From: Pedobacter zeaxanthinifaciens
GTDB taxonomy: Bacteria; Bacteroidota; Bacteroidia; Sphingobacteriales; Sphingobacteriaceae
NCBI RefSeq assembly: GCF_003313335.1
Contig: NZ_QMHP01000001.1
Location: forward strand, 496,001 to 560,000
Length of the DNA: 64,000 nucleotides
Direction of reading: 5' to 3'
This document shows, piece after piece, positions 8,186-15,929 of the stretch (positions within the stretch are counted from its first letter, which is position 1; each line of letters opens with the position of its first letter). The position numbers were made by a program, and so were the translations under genes. The notes below the pieces were generated by a model. The model saw only the letters and a program-made list of their open reading frames with translations, had not been told where the DNA came from and searched no databases.

Positions 8186-9535
8186 TTACAACAGCAGCTT
8201 ACTTGCTAGCCCTAATAACAGCAAGAAACCAAAAACATCAGTGAAAGTGGTAATGATAATAGATGACGCAATTGCAGGATCAATTCCTATACGTTTCAGC
8301 AATAGCGGAATACCTGCGCCTGTAATTCCTGCAATGATCAAGTTTCCTGTCATTGCCATAAAAATCACTAAGCCCAGCATCAAATTGGCATCAAAAAAAT
8401 AGGCAAATATCAATACAATCAAACCAGTTACTGCTCCATTAATCATCCCTACAGTAAACTCTTTTAAAACAGTACGATAAGCCTGTCTATCCGTTAAATC
8501 GAATAATGAAATACGCCTAACCGTTACCGCTAAAGCCTGCGTAGCGGCATTCCCTCCCATTCCCGCAATAATGGTCATGTAGGCCGATAGAATCGCCAAA
8601 TGTGCTAACGTGTCTTCGTAATAACGCACTACCGCCGAAGCCAAAAAAGCCGTTCCTAAGTTAATAATTAGCCAAGGCAAACGAGATTTTACCGCATCAA
8701 CCCAATTACCGGCTAATTCCTCATCTTCTGATACACCGGAAATTTTAAGGATATCTTCCGTATTCTCATCTTCCAATACGTCGATAACATCATCAAAAGT
8801 TACCCTACCCAACAAAACCAAATCGTCATTTACTACTGGTATACTTGTTAAATTATATTGCGAAAGCAATTTAGCCACTTCTTCCTGGTCGGTATCTGTT
8901 TTTACATAAACGGCATCTGGTTTCACCATTTCAGTAATTTTCACATTTCCTTTGGCTTTAATGATATCCTTTAACGATACAATACCTTTAAATACACCCG
9001 AATTATCAACTACGAAAACGGTGTAAAACTCCTCTATTTCTTCGCTTTGTCTAATAATTTCGTCAATAGCATCTTTTTTAGTGAAATTAAAGTTTACCGT
9101 AATCATTTGAGTATTCATCAAACCACCTGCAGTTTCCTCGTGGTAGCTCAATAAATTTCTAATGCTTTGCGCATCATCGGCACTTAAATCCTCTAATATT
9201 TCCTGCTGCTCATCTTCATCCAACTGCGAAATGATATCCGTAGCGTCATCATAGTCAAGTTCTTCAACAATCTCTGTACGTTTCTCTGGATGTAATTGGA
9301 TCAAAAGTTCCTCCGGATGCGCTTCTTCGCTCATTTCCGCAATCACTTCAGAGGCTTTTTCAACTTCTAATAAATTGATGATACGCTGCCTATCTTCTGA
9401 ATTAAGATTATCGAATAAAATGGCAATTTCAGACGCATGGTATTCGGCTAAAGTTGATGCCAATAACGCATCATCGCCTTCTATAGCTTTCCTAAGTTTT
9501 GAAAGGTCTGTTTTATCAAGCTCGAACGATTGCAT
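8186..9535 (-). CDS. mgtE: Magnesium transporter MgtE
   Basis: About 449 residues with full MgtE architecture. A helical N-domain rich in acidic residues (about 1-130) comes first, then two CBS domains (about 130-255) including FYTVFVVDNSGVFKGIVSLKD, then five membrane helices starting near 280 with AGMGGNAATQALAVTVRR, the pore signature. MgtE is a homodimeric Mg2+ channel in the inner membrane, gated closed when the N and CBS domains bind Mg2+. I use the ATG at 9535 rather than the TTG at 9544. It lies 26 bp left of the DUF3307 gene stop, same strand, so co-transcription with the satD unit is possible. A second Mg2+ carrier, CorA, is encoded at 43.4 kb. Confidence 0.93.
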   Translation of the reverse strand: MQSFELDKTDLSKLRKAIEGDDALLASTLAEYHASEIAILFDNLNSEDRQRIINLLEVEKASEVIAEMSEEAHPEELLIQLHPEKRTEIVEELDYDDATDIISQLDEDEQQEILEDLSADDAQSIRNLLSYHEETAGGLMNTQMITVNFNFTKKDAIDEIIRQSEEIEEFYTVFVVDNSGVFKGIVSLKDIIKAKGNVKITEMVKPDAVYVKTDTDQEEVAKLLSQYNLTSIPVVNDDLVLLGRVTFDDVIDVLEDENTEDILKISGVSEDEELAGNWVDAVKSRLPWLIINLGTAFLASAVVRYYEDTLAHLAILSAYMTIIAGMGGNAATQALAVTVRRISLFDLTDRQAYRTVLKEFTVGMINGAVTGLIVLIFAYFFDANLMLGLVIFMAMTGNLIIAGITGAGIPLLLKRIGIDPAIASSIIITTFTDVFGFLLLLGLASKLLL

Positions 9536-9561
9536 ATATTTCAAATTACAATGTTGATGAT

Positions 9562-10266
9562 CTATAAATTAATTTGCGCAATGCCAAGTGATACCACAAT
9601 GGCTATTCCGAAACTCAAAAGTGTACCTATCAGTACATACTCGGTAAATTTCAGTTCATTGCCCTCCTTTAAGTCGCCAAACCTAAAAATTGATTTTGCT
9701 GCTAATAAGAAACCTACCGCCTCAAAGTGTTGGGTAATAATAAAGATATAAATGAGCAAACGTTCCAAAATCCCAATGAATTTGCCTGCTTTATGCAATG
9801 AAATGGTATTTTTATCGGGTATAAAACGTGCTATCGCTACTCTAATAATTACCGCAGTTGGTGAGGTTAAAAACAATGCTCCCAGTACATAAAGCCAAAG
9901 TTTTTCATTTTGGAAGAAACTGATATCAACACTAATTTGAGTAGTAAATGCTAACCAAACAGCAAGTATTACCAACAAATGCATCAGCTGATCTGCAAAA
10001 AACCATAATCGCTTATTGTTTGGCTTTTGAAATTGCAATTTACAGGCGTCAATAATCAGATGACTTATGCCAATAATAAGTGCCTGCGGAAACACGCTAA
10101 AATTAAAAAACAGCAAGAAAATCAGCACAATATGTATAGCAACATGCAAGTACAGTTTTCCCGATTTAAGTTTTTTTTCTTCCTTTTCGGCTACCCATTG
10201 ATCAGGTTGAAGAAAAAAATCACCAAGTACATGGGCGGATAAAAGTTTAATTAAAGCCAATTCCAT
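9562..10266 (-). CDS. DUF3307 membrane protein
   Basis: A 234-residue integral membrane protein with about six or seven hydrophobic segments. The N-terminus ALIKLLSAHVLGDFFLQPDQW followed by a KE-rich loop and LHVAIHIVLIF matches DUF3307, a family found in Bacteroidota and phages with no known function. The conserved His and Asp residues (H12, D16, H41, H45) sit in or near the first helices, which could suggest metal or catalytic chemistry; that is inference. The ATG at 10266 is one base from the stop of satD, so the two genes form a tight operon under the operator array at 10885-10960. Confidence 0.82.
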   Translation of the reverse strand: MELALIKLLSAHVLGDFFLQPDQWVAEKEEKKLKSGKLYLHVAIHIVLIFLLFFNFSVFPQALIIGISHLIIDACKLQFQKPNNKRLWFFADQLMHLLVILAVWLAFTTQISVDISFFQNEKLWLYVLGALFLTSPTAVIIRVAIARFIPDKNTISLHKAGKFIGILERLLIYIFIITQHFEAVGFLLAAKSIFRFGDLKEGNELKFTEYVLIGTLLSFGIAIVVSLGIAQINL

Positions 10267-10267
10267 A

Positions 10268-10876
10268 TCAAAAAGTTGCCGCTAAAAGTGTCCTGAATTT
10301 ATTCTCCAACTCCATCATTTCCGAAAAATGCGCTCTTTTAAGCGCTTCACTAATGGAGGATTGACTTCTCCCCGAAATCTTTGCTATTTTATCTTGTTTT
10401 TCATTGAAATTCTCAATGGTTTGCTTCACCACCTGCGCTGCAATGGGGCTCCAACTATCCATTGCAATTAGTGCTAATTTGAAATACAAGTTCATATCTT
10501 CATCAAATTGCGCTGATGGAGTTTTTACCGTTAGGTTAACTTTACTGCTTTTTAAGGCATCAAATCCTTCTCCCGAATTGATATAAGCTTCTCCATTTGC
10601 TTCCGTTACCTTAGCTACACGGTCGTCTAAAACACTTCCGATTCCAATACTCATCCTTACGTCAGCACCTTTCAATGCCCTCATGCAGGCTTTTACATAT
10701 AATACCGTTAAAAAAGCTTCCGTAGGCGGTAGGGCTATCTGAAAACTATCGCCCCTAAAAATTTCCCACTTCGTATTTTTTTTTGGCAAAGCCGATAAAG
10801 CCTCTTTCAAAGTAGCCATCCATAGTAAAGGCAATTCCCTTGAGTTAATGATATCACCTGTTATAACTGCAATCAT
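10268..10876 (-). CDS. SatD-family protein with C-terminal helix-turn-helix
   Basis: A 202-residue protein matching the SatD family: VITGDIINSR at 4-13, FRGDSFQIA at 40-48, RMSIGIGSV at 74-82 and GEAYINSGEGFDAL at 95-108. The C-terminal 50 residues look like a helix-turn-helix (KIAKISGRSQSSISEALKRA, about 163-182). The first half has the order of motifs seen in class III nucleotidyl cyclases: a metal Asp in the first strand, a GD pair, a GIG strand, then a final helix starting with a small residue-rich turn. I infer a divergent palm-like domain. The gene is the first of an operon with the DUF3307 gene and starts 9 bp from a six-half-site operator array, which makes autoregulation likely. Biochemical activity is unknown. 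Confidence 0.8.
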   Translation of the reverse strand: MIAVITGDIINSRELPLLWMATLKEALSALPKKNTKWEIFRGDSFQIALPPTEAFLTVLYVKACMRALKGADVRMSIGIGSVLDDRVAKVTEANGEAYINSGEGFDALKSSKVNLTVKTPSAQFDEDMNLYFKLALIAMDSWSPIAAQVVKQTIENFNEKQDKIAKISGRSQSSISEALKRAHFSEMMELENKFRTLLAATF

Positions 10877-10884
10877 ACAAGCAA

Positions 10885-10960
10885 TATCGGCAAAAAAGCC
10901 GATAAAACAAAATATCGGCTAATTAACCGATAAAACAAAATATCGGATGTTTTGCCGATA
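10885..10960. promoter_or_regulatory. Six-half-site alternating operator array (TATCGG/CCGATA, 14-bp period)
   Basis: Half-sites begin at 10885 (TATCGG), 10899 (CCGATA), 10913 (TATCGG), 10927 (CCGATA), 10941 (TATCGG) and 10955 (CCGATA). Every step is exactly 14 bp and the orientation alternates, so the whole array is three inverted pairs or, read the other way, overlapping inverted pairs. All six hexamers are perfect. Spacers are AT-rich, and two are identical (AAACAAAA). The array fills the 9-84 bp upstream of the satD start and ends 74 bp before the exonuclease gene at 11034. The most economical reading is a multimeric operator bound by the SatD helix-turn-helix. Confidence 0.8.
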
Positions 10961-11033
10961 ACCAATTATACTTAGAAAAGAGTAATATCTTTAAGGTACG
11001 AAAACTATAACTTAGTGTGTATGTTTATAAGCC

Positions 11034-12068
11034 ATGGCATTAATCCAATTCACTAATAAGGGTATTTTTTGTAAACAGGGCGATTTTTATATCGACCCTT
11101 GGCGACCTGTAGACAAGGCAATTATTACGCATGGACATGCCGATCATGCTCGTTGGGGAAATAAATACTATCTGTGCCATCATCTTACCAAACCTATATT
11201 AACCACCCGATACGGCATTGAAAATGAAATACAAACTTTAGGTTACGGAGAGGAAATCACGATTAATGGCGTAAAAATTAGTTTGCATCCGGCAGGACAT
11301 GTAATAGGTTCTGCGCAAATTAGATTGGAATACAAAGGCGAAATAGTAGTAGTTTCTGGAGACTACAAAACAGAAAATGATGGGATTAGCACTGCATTTG
11401 AACCAGTTAAGTGCCATACTTTTGTATCAGAAAGCACATTTGGATTACCGATTTATAAGTGGGATGCACAGCAAATCATCTTTAATCAAATGGAACAGTG
11501 GATTGCAAGTAACCATTCCAAAAACAAAACCAGTGTATTAGTGGCATATAGCTTAGGAAAGGCACAACGTTTAATTACAAATCTTAAGACGAGCTATCCA
11601 ATTTTCGTCCATCAAACTATACAAAACCTAAATGATGCTTTTGCGGAAAGCGGTGTAAAACTACCAGAAACCATTAAAATTACCGCCGACATCAAAAAAG
11701 ATGAGCTGCAAAAAGGAATTGTAATTGTACCGCCAGCTTTGGCAGATAGTCGCTGGGTTAAAAACCTAGTTAACCCGGCCACAGGTGTTTGTAGTGGTTG
11801 GATGGCTGTACGGGCAGGAAGAAGATGGCGAAGTGCTGATGCGGGCTTTGCATTAAGCGACCATGCTGATTGGGATGGTTTACTTAGTGCTATTAAAGCA
11901 ACCGAAGCCGAAAAAGTAATGGTAACACATGGCAGTACAGCCGTTTTTAGTAGGTACTTAAATGAAATTGGCATTAGCGCCGAAGAAGTGAAAACGCAGT
12001 ACGGAGATGAAGAAGAGGCCGAGGATAAAGTAGAAGAAGAACAAATAAAAACAATTGAAGCCTCATGA
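11034..12068 (+). CDS. Ligase-associated DNA exonuclease (MBL/beta-CASP family)
   Basis: A 344-residue metallo-beta-lactamase-fold nuclease related to mRNA 3'-end processing factors and known from ligase-associated DNA repair clusters. The metal-binding motif THGHADHARW lies at 32-41 (H33, H35, D37, H38). The later HPAGHVIGSAQI, VSGDYKTE, SDHADWDGLL and VTHGS segments supply the remaining ligands. The C-terminus ends in an acidic Glu-rich tail of about 25 residues. The stop overlaps the ligase start by 4 bp (ATGA at 12065-12068), so translation is coupled. The usual Lhr-type helicase partner is not adjacent, while the PdeM phosphoesterase is 8 kb away. The gene is divergent from satD across the operator array. 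Confidence 0.88.
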   Translation: MALIQFTNKGIFCKQGDFYIDPWRPVDKAIITHGHADHARWGNKYYLCHHLTKPILTTRYGIENEIQTLGYGEEITINGVKISLHPAGHVIGSAQIRLEYKGEIVVVSGDYKTENDGISTAFEPVKCHTFVSESTFGLPIYKWDAQQIIFNQMEQWIASNHSKNKTSVLVAYSLGKAQRLITNLKTSYPIFVHQTIQNLNDAFAESGVKLPETIKITADIKKDELQKGIVIVPPALADSRWVKNLVNPATGVCSGWMAVRAGRRWRSADAGFALSDHADWDGLLSAIKATEAEKVMVTHGSTAVFSRYLNEIGISAEEVKTQYGDEEEAEDKVEEEQIKTIEAS

Positions 12069-13657
12069 AACGTTTTGCACAGCTCATACAGGAATTAGAA
12101 TTAAGCAACAAAACTACCGACAAAATGGAAGCTTTGGTGAATTACTTTAACGAGGCTAATCCGTTAGATAAACCCTACGTTATTGCCCTGTTTACTGGCA
12201 AGCGTCCTAAACGACCAATTACTACCACTTTAATTAAGCAGTGGGCAATTGAGCTAAGCAATATTCCTGAGTGGCTATTTACAGAAAGTTATCATAGTGT
12301 TGGCGATTTAAGTGAAACCATTGCATTGGTACTACCACCTGCAGCACATGCCGTTGAAAAACCATTACATCAATGGATAAGCGAACTGGCAAATTTGCAA
12401 AGCCAAACCGATGAACAGAAAAAAGCCTATATCCTAACAGCTTGGAATAGTTTGGCTACACAGGAGCGTTTTATCTTTAACAAACTAATTTCCGGAAATT
12501 TTAGAATTGGTGTTTCCAATAAAATGTTGGTAAATGCTATTGCCAAGCAAAGCGGAAATGACACTAACAAAATTATGCATAGCATTATGGGCAAATGGCA
12601 GCCCAATCAAATTAGCTATGAAGAACTTACCTCCGGAAGCCATGTAAACACAGATAACTCTTGGCCTTACCCCTTTTGTTTAGCTTACGCTTTAGATAAT
12701 GAGCCAGAACAGTTAGGTGATACAAATTTATGGCAAGCTGAGTGGAAATGGGATGGCATTAGAGGACAAATCGTGAAACGCAATGGCGAGTTATTTATTT
12801 GGAGCCGCGGTGAAGAGTTAGTAACAGAACAATTTCCTGAGCTGCATTTTTTAAAAGATGAATTGCCAGATGGAACGGTGTTAGACGGTGAAATATTGGC
12901 CGTAAAAAATGGCATGGTACTTCCATTCAGTACGCTACAACAACGGCTTAATAGAAAAACCATTAATAAAAGTCAGCTGGATGGTGCGCCTATTGGATTT
13001 TACAGTTACGATATACTTGAGCACCAAACTATTGACATCAGAAATGAACCTTTATCTAACCGACGTGCTTTGTTAGAAAAACTCATTACTTCACTAAGCA
13101 CTAAACAAATTGTGTTGCTATCTCCAACCATTAAATTTAACAGCTGGAACGAATTGGCAACAATCAGAGAAACGGCGAGAGAGATCAATAGCGAAGGGAT
13201 TATGTTGAAACATCAGGATTCGATATTTCATGCTGGGAGAAAACGTGGCGACTGGTGGAAGTGGAAAATTAACCCATACACCGTTGACACAGTGATGATT
13301 TACGCTCAAAAAGGCAGCGGCAGACGAGCTAATTTTTATACTGACTACACTTTTGCTGTAAGAGATGGCGACAAGCTGATTACCATCGCCAAAGCTTACT
13401 CGGGCTTAACAGACAAAGAAATTAAGGAAGTAAACAGTTTCGTCAATAAAAATGCAATTGAAAAATTTGGTCCGGTTCGTACCGTTAAACCCGAATTGGT
13501 ATTTGAAATTGCTTTTGAGGGCATTGCCGAAAGTAAAAGACACAAAGCTGGTTTAGCTTTGCGCTTTCCACGCATAGCCCGTTGGCGAAAAGATAAAAAG
13601 GCAGACGAAATTAATACACTTGATGATTTAAGGCTGCTTTTAAACGCTAACAGCTAA
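12065..13657 (+). CDS. ATP-dependent DNA ligase (bacterial LigB/LigC-like, ligase-associated cluster)
   Basis: A 530-residue ligase with an N-terminal helical DNA-binding domain (1-200), the nucleotidyltransferase domain with adenylated Lys228 in EWKWDGIRGQ, further motifs SRGEELVTEQFPEL and DGTVLDGEILA, motif IV EGIMLKH, the WWKWK motif V, and an OB-fold C-terminus ending LRFPRIARWRKDK. It seals nicks in DNA with ATP and, with the upstream exonuclease, forms a repair pair typical of Bacteroidota and Proteobacteria. Start and upstream stop overlap (ATGA). A 16-bp hairpin terminator follows. This enzyme is additional to the essential NAD-dependent LigA, which is not in the window. Confidence 0.92.
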   Translation: MKRFAQLIQELELSNKTTDKMEALVNYFNEANPLDKPYVIALFTGKRPKRPITTTLIKQWAIELSNIPEWLFTESYHSVGDLSETIALVLPPAAHAVEKPLHQWISELANLQSQTDEQKKAYILTAWNSLATQERFIFNKLISGNFRIGVSNKMLVNAIAKQSGNDTNKIMHSIMGKWQPNQISYEELTSGSHVNTDNSWPYPFCLAYALDNEPEQLGDTNLWQAEWKWDGIRGQIVKRNGELFIWSRGEELVTEQFPELHFLKDELPDGTVLDGEILAVKNGMVLPFSTLQQRLNRKTINKSQLDGAPIGFYSYDILEHQTIDIRNEPLSNRRALLEKLITSLSTKQIVLLSPTIKFNSWNELATIRETAREINSEGIMLKHQDSIFHAGRKRGDWWKWKINPYTVDTVMIYAQKGSGRRANFYTDYTFAVRDGDKLITIAKAYSGLTDKEIKEVNSFVNKNAIEKFGPVRTVKPELVFEIAFEGIAESKRHKAGLALRFPRIARWRKDKKADEINTLDDLRLLLNANS

Positions 13658-13670
13658 TCAAAAGTTACAA

Positions 13671-13706
13671 AAAACAAAATCCCGATAGTTATCGGGATTT
13701 TGTTTT
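13671..13706. terminator. Bidirectional terminator after the ligase gene
   Basis: A perfect 16-bp stem (13671-13686 with 13691-13706) has a 4-nt AGTT loop. A-rich and U-rich flanks inside the stem serve both the ligase gene (plus) and the DUF2795 gene (minus, whose stop is at 13705). The TATCGG-like core is part of the hairpin and not a SatD operator. Confidence 0.85.
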
Positions 13707-13926
13707 AATATTCATCTTCGTTAAAGAAGAAATCGTCTTTCGTTGGATAATCTGGCCAAATTTCCTCAATGGTTTCATAAGGCTCACCATCATCTTCCAA
13801 AGCTTGTAGGTTTTCAATTACTTCTACTGGTGCTCCTGAACGAATGGCGTAGTCAATTAATTCATCTTTAGTTGCAGGCCATGGAGCGTCTTCCAAATGC
13901 GATGCTAATTCTAAGGTCCAATACAT
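13705..13926 (-). CDS. DUF2795 small protein
   Basis: A 73-residue acidic protein (MYWTLELASHLEDAPWPATK, then DELIDYAIRSGAP, ending FFNEDEY). It matches the short DUF2795 family, widespread and usually monocistronic in Bacteroidota. The helical core WPATKDELIDYAIRSGAPVE resembles a small three-helix unit, and function is unknown. It ends inside the shared terminator hairpin with the ligase gene. The spacer to the cobalamin adenosyltransferase gene on its right is 77 bp. Confidence 0.85.
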   Translation of the reverse strand: MYWTLELASHLEDAPWPATKDELIDYAIRSGAPVEVIENLQALEDDGEPYETIEEIWPDYPTKDDFFFNEDEY

Positions 13927-14003
13927 ATCTTAATTATTATTAATTCGTCAATTACTATTTCCGCAAAACATGTGAAAAAAATTGAGCATTACAAATATTT
14001 TTT

Positions 14004-14558
14004 TCAACTATTTTGTCTAGGCAGCCAAATGTTTTCCACAACACCCGCATCATGCCCTAATTTACGGCCTAAAGTGAACAAATAATCACTCAATCTGTTT
14101 AAATAAACCGTAACCTTATTATCAACAAAACTGCTTTCTGCTAACGCTACAGTTAATCTTTCTGCTCTTCTACACACACACCTAGCAATATGGCAATAAG
14201 ATACCGTGGTACTTCCTCCTGGTAAAACAAAATGCTTCAATTCAGGCAAACTTTCATTCATGGCATCCATTTCCTTTTCCAGCAAGGTAATGTCACTTTC
14301 CAACAAGTCTGGAATTTTCATTTTAGATTTTTCTGGATCTGCGGCCAAAGAGGCACCTACCGTAAACAATCTATCTTGAATTTCTTTTAACAGCAGCTTA
14401 ACATCAGCGCTGATATCTTGCGAAGCAATTAAGCCAATGTAAGAATTCAGCTCATCAACGGTACCGTAACTTTCTATGCGAATATGATGTTTGGGTACTC
14501 GGGTACCTCCTATCAATGAGGTTTGACCTTTATCACCCGTTTTGGTATAAATTTTCAT
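14004..14558 (-). CDS. Cob(I)alamin adenosyltransferase, PduO type
   Basis: A 184-residue ATR of the PduO family. It makes adenosylcobalamin from cob(I)alamin and ATP. The N-terminal ATP-binding motif MKIYTKTGDKGQTSLIGG is complete, VDELNSYIG follows at about 34-42, and RCVCRRAERLTVAL near 125-138 carries the conserved arginine-glutamate pair; the C-terminal DYLFTLGRKLG is also typical. No other cobalamin gene, nor a cobalamin riboswitch, is visible nearby, so it probably supports salvage for methylmalonyl-CoA mutase or ribonucleotide reductase encoded elsewhere. The ATG at 14558 fits the family N-terminus exactly. Confidence 0.93.
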   Translation of the reverse strand: MKIYTKTGDKGQTSLIGGTRVPKHHIRIESYGTVDELNSYIGLIASQDISADVKLLLKEIQDRLFTVGASLAADPEKSKMKIPDLLESDITLLEKEMDAMNESLPELKHFVLPGGSTTVSYCHIARCVCRRAERLTVALAESSFVDNKVTVYLNRLSDYLFTLGRKLGHDAGVVENIWLPRQNS

Positions 14559-14653
14559 GCTGGGAAAGTTATAAGTTTAAATATTAAGTTTTGCGTTTAA
14601 GCTGTAAAATTAGAAAATTCTACTACGTAAAACTTAAAATGTGCACTCAATAA

Positions 14654-15412
14654 CTAAACAATACTCTCAAAATCGTTACCGCTTTCTCGTATGGCTTTTA
14701 AACGTGGCGAAACTGACTTTACATCTTCATTAACGTAGTCTTTTTCTACCAAACCATCACGCATCCGCACAATTCTGTGGGCATGCTGTGCAATATCTTC
14801 CTCGTGTGTTACCAAAATAATGGTGTTACCCTTACTGTGAATTTCTTCCAGCAAGCCCATAATTTCAATAGACGTTTTGGTATCTAAGTTACCGGTGGGT
14901 TCATCGGCTAATATAATGGAAGGGTTGTTAATTAAAGCCCTGGCAACAGCTACCCTTTGACGCTGACCACCCGAAAGTTCATTTGGTTTGTGTGTTACCC
15001 TATTTCCTAATCCTACACTTTCCAACGCCTTATGAGCACGAGCGTCACGCTCTTTTTTACTAGCTCCAGCATAAATTAAAGGCAAAGCAACATTGTCTAA
15101 TGATGTAGACCTGGGCAATAAATTGAATGTCTGAAAAACAAAACCTATCTCCTTGTTACGCACTTCAGCCAGCTGATTATCGCTCATATGGCTCACATTG
15201 ATACCGTTAAGGATATAATCACCTTTGGTTGGAGTATCCAAACAGCCTAAAATATTCATTAAGGTAGATTTTCCAGACCCAGAAGGCCCCATCAATGCTA
15301 CGAACTCGCCTTCATTAATGGTTAAACTTACAGATTTTAATGCGTGTATAACCTCAGTGCCAATTACATACTTTCGGCCAATATCTTTAATGGTGATGAG
15401 TTCTTTCTGCAT
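14654..15412 (-). CDS. ABC transporter ATP-binding protein (MacB/LolD type)
   Basis: A 252-residue ATPase with Walker [11 protein letters not shown] at 42-51, signature [15 protein letters not shown], Walker [13 protein letters not shown] and the switch histidine in LVTHEED. The long [18 protein letters not shown] insertion is typical of the LolD/MacB/FtsE branch, which works with FtsX-like permeases on lipoproteins, peptides or macrolides. No permease gene is adjacent: the neighbours are the adenosyltransferase and gatC. A palindrome at 15441-15455, shared with the xerD leader, lies 29-43 bp upstream of the start. Confidence 0.9.
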   Translation of the reverse strand: MQKELITIKDIGRKYVIGTEVIHALKSVSLTINEGEFVALMGPSGSGKSTLMNILGCLDTPTKGDYILNGINVSHMSDNQLAEVRNKEIGFVFQTFNLLPRSTSLDNVALPLIYAGASKKERDARAHKALESVGLGNRVTHKPNELSGGQRQRVAVARALINNPSIILADEPTGNLDTKTSIEIMGLLEEIHSKGNTIILVTHEEDIAQHAHRIVRMRDGLVEKDYVNEDVKSVSPRLKAIRESGNDFESIV

Positions 15413-15440
15413 TGTTTTTTTGTTTTTTAGACGAGTGCCC

Positions 15441-15455
15441 GTAACACAATGTTAC
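15441..15455. promoter_or_regulatory. GTAACA-N3-TGTTAC palindrome upstream of the ABC ATPase gene
   Basis: A perfect 6+6 bp inverted repeat with a CAA centre. The 15-mer CGTAACACAATGTTA that includes it recurs exactly at 48380-48394, just upstream of xerD. Its position close to two start codons suggests an operator, but no regulator is known. Confidence 0.5.
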
Positions 15456-15536
15456 AATTGATTTACGATTTTAGATTTTCGAGGTAAGATTTGATTCATT
15501 AAATACGAATTTTTTAAATATGTAAGCCGTTAACTG

Positions 15537-15571
15537 ATACCTTACAACTGATACCTAATACCTTACAACTG
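15537..15571. repeat. 14-bp direct repeat with 21-bp period
   Basis: ATACCTTACAACTG occurs at 15537-15550 and again at 15558-15571, with a partial copy between (GATACCTA). It lies just downstream of gatC on the minus strand. Similar periodic spacers occur elsewhere in the window. Confidence 0.6.
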
Positions 15572-15575
15572 GAAA

Positions 15576-15866
15576 CTATTTTTCGATAATCTTAGGCACC
15601 ATAAAGAAACTTTCGTTATGTACAGCCGCGTTCTTTAAACCATCGGCTACGCTAATTTCGTTAACTGCAATGTCTTCACGCCACACATTGGCTTCTTCGT
15701 TCATGTAAACTAGCGGCGCTACGCCATCGGTATCTAATTCATTAAGCTTTTCCATGAAAGTCAAAATCTTGTTCATCTCCTGCGTCAAATCATCCACCTC
15801 ATTCTCCTTAATTTCAATCCTCGCTAAATCAGCCACTTTATAAACCGTATTTTTATCAATTATCAT
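15576..15866 (-). CDS. gatC: Asp-tRNA(Asn)/Glu-tRNA(Gln) amidotransferase subunit C
   Basis: A 96-residue GatC. The pattern VADLARIEIKENEVDDL at the N-terminus, MNKILTFMEKLNELDTDGV in the middle and VAPLVYMNE followed by WREDIA is diagnostic. GatC is the small linker subunit of the amidotransferase that converts misacylated Glu-tRNA(Gln) and/or Asp-tRNA(Asn). GatA and GatB are not in the window, which is normal in Bacteroidota. The ATG at 15866 is used. It lies between the ABC ATPase gene and the acyltransferase gene, all on the minus strand, but with 60-160 bp gaps. Confidence 0.93.
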   Translation of the reverse strand: MIIDKNTVYKVADLARIEIKENEVDDLTQEMNKILTFMEKLNELDTDGVAPLVYMNEEANVWREDIAVNEISVADGLKNAAVHNESFFMVPKIIEK

Positions 15867-15929
15867 TTTATTGCGATACTAAATTATAAGTCTAACCTAC
15901 TGCTCAAAACATCGTAGGCAAAACCTAAT

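Noticed and set aside
13671..13706. CCGATA/TATCGG inside the ligase terminator as another SatD operator
   Set aside because: The hexamers are only 2 bp apart and are part of a 16-bp terminator stem, unlike the 14-bp spaced array.
14559..14653. Cobalamin riboswitch near the adenosyltransferase gene
   Set aside because: No conserved B12-box was found in the flanking gaps, which are too short and AT-rich.
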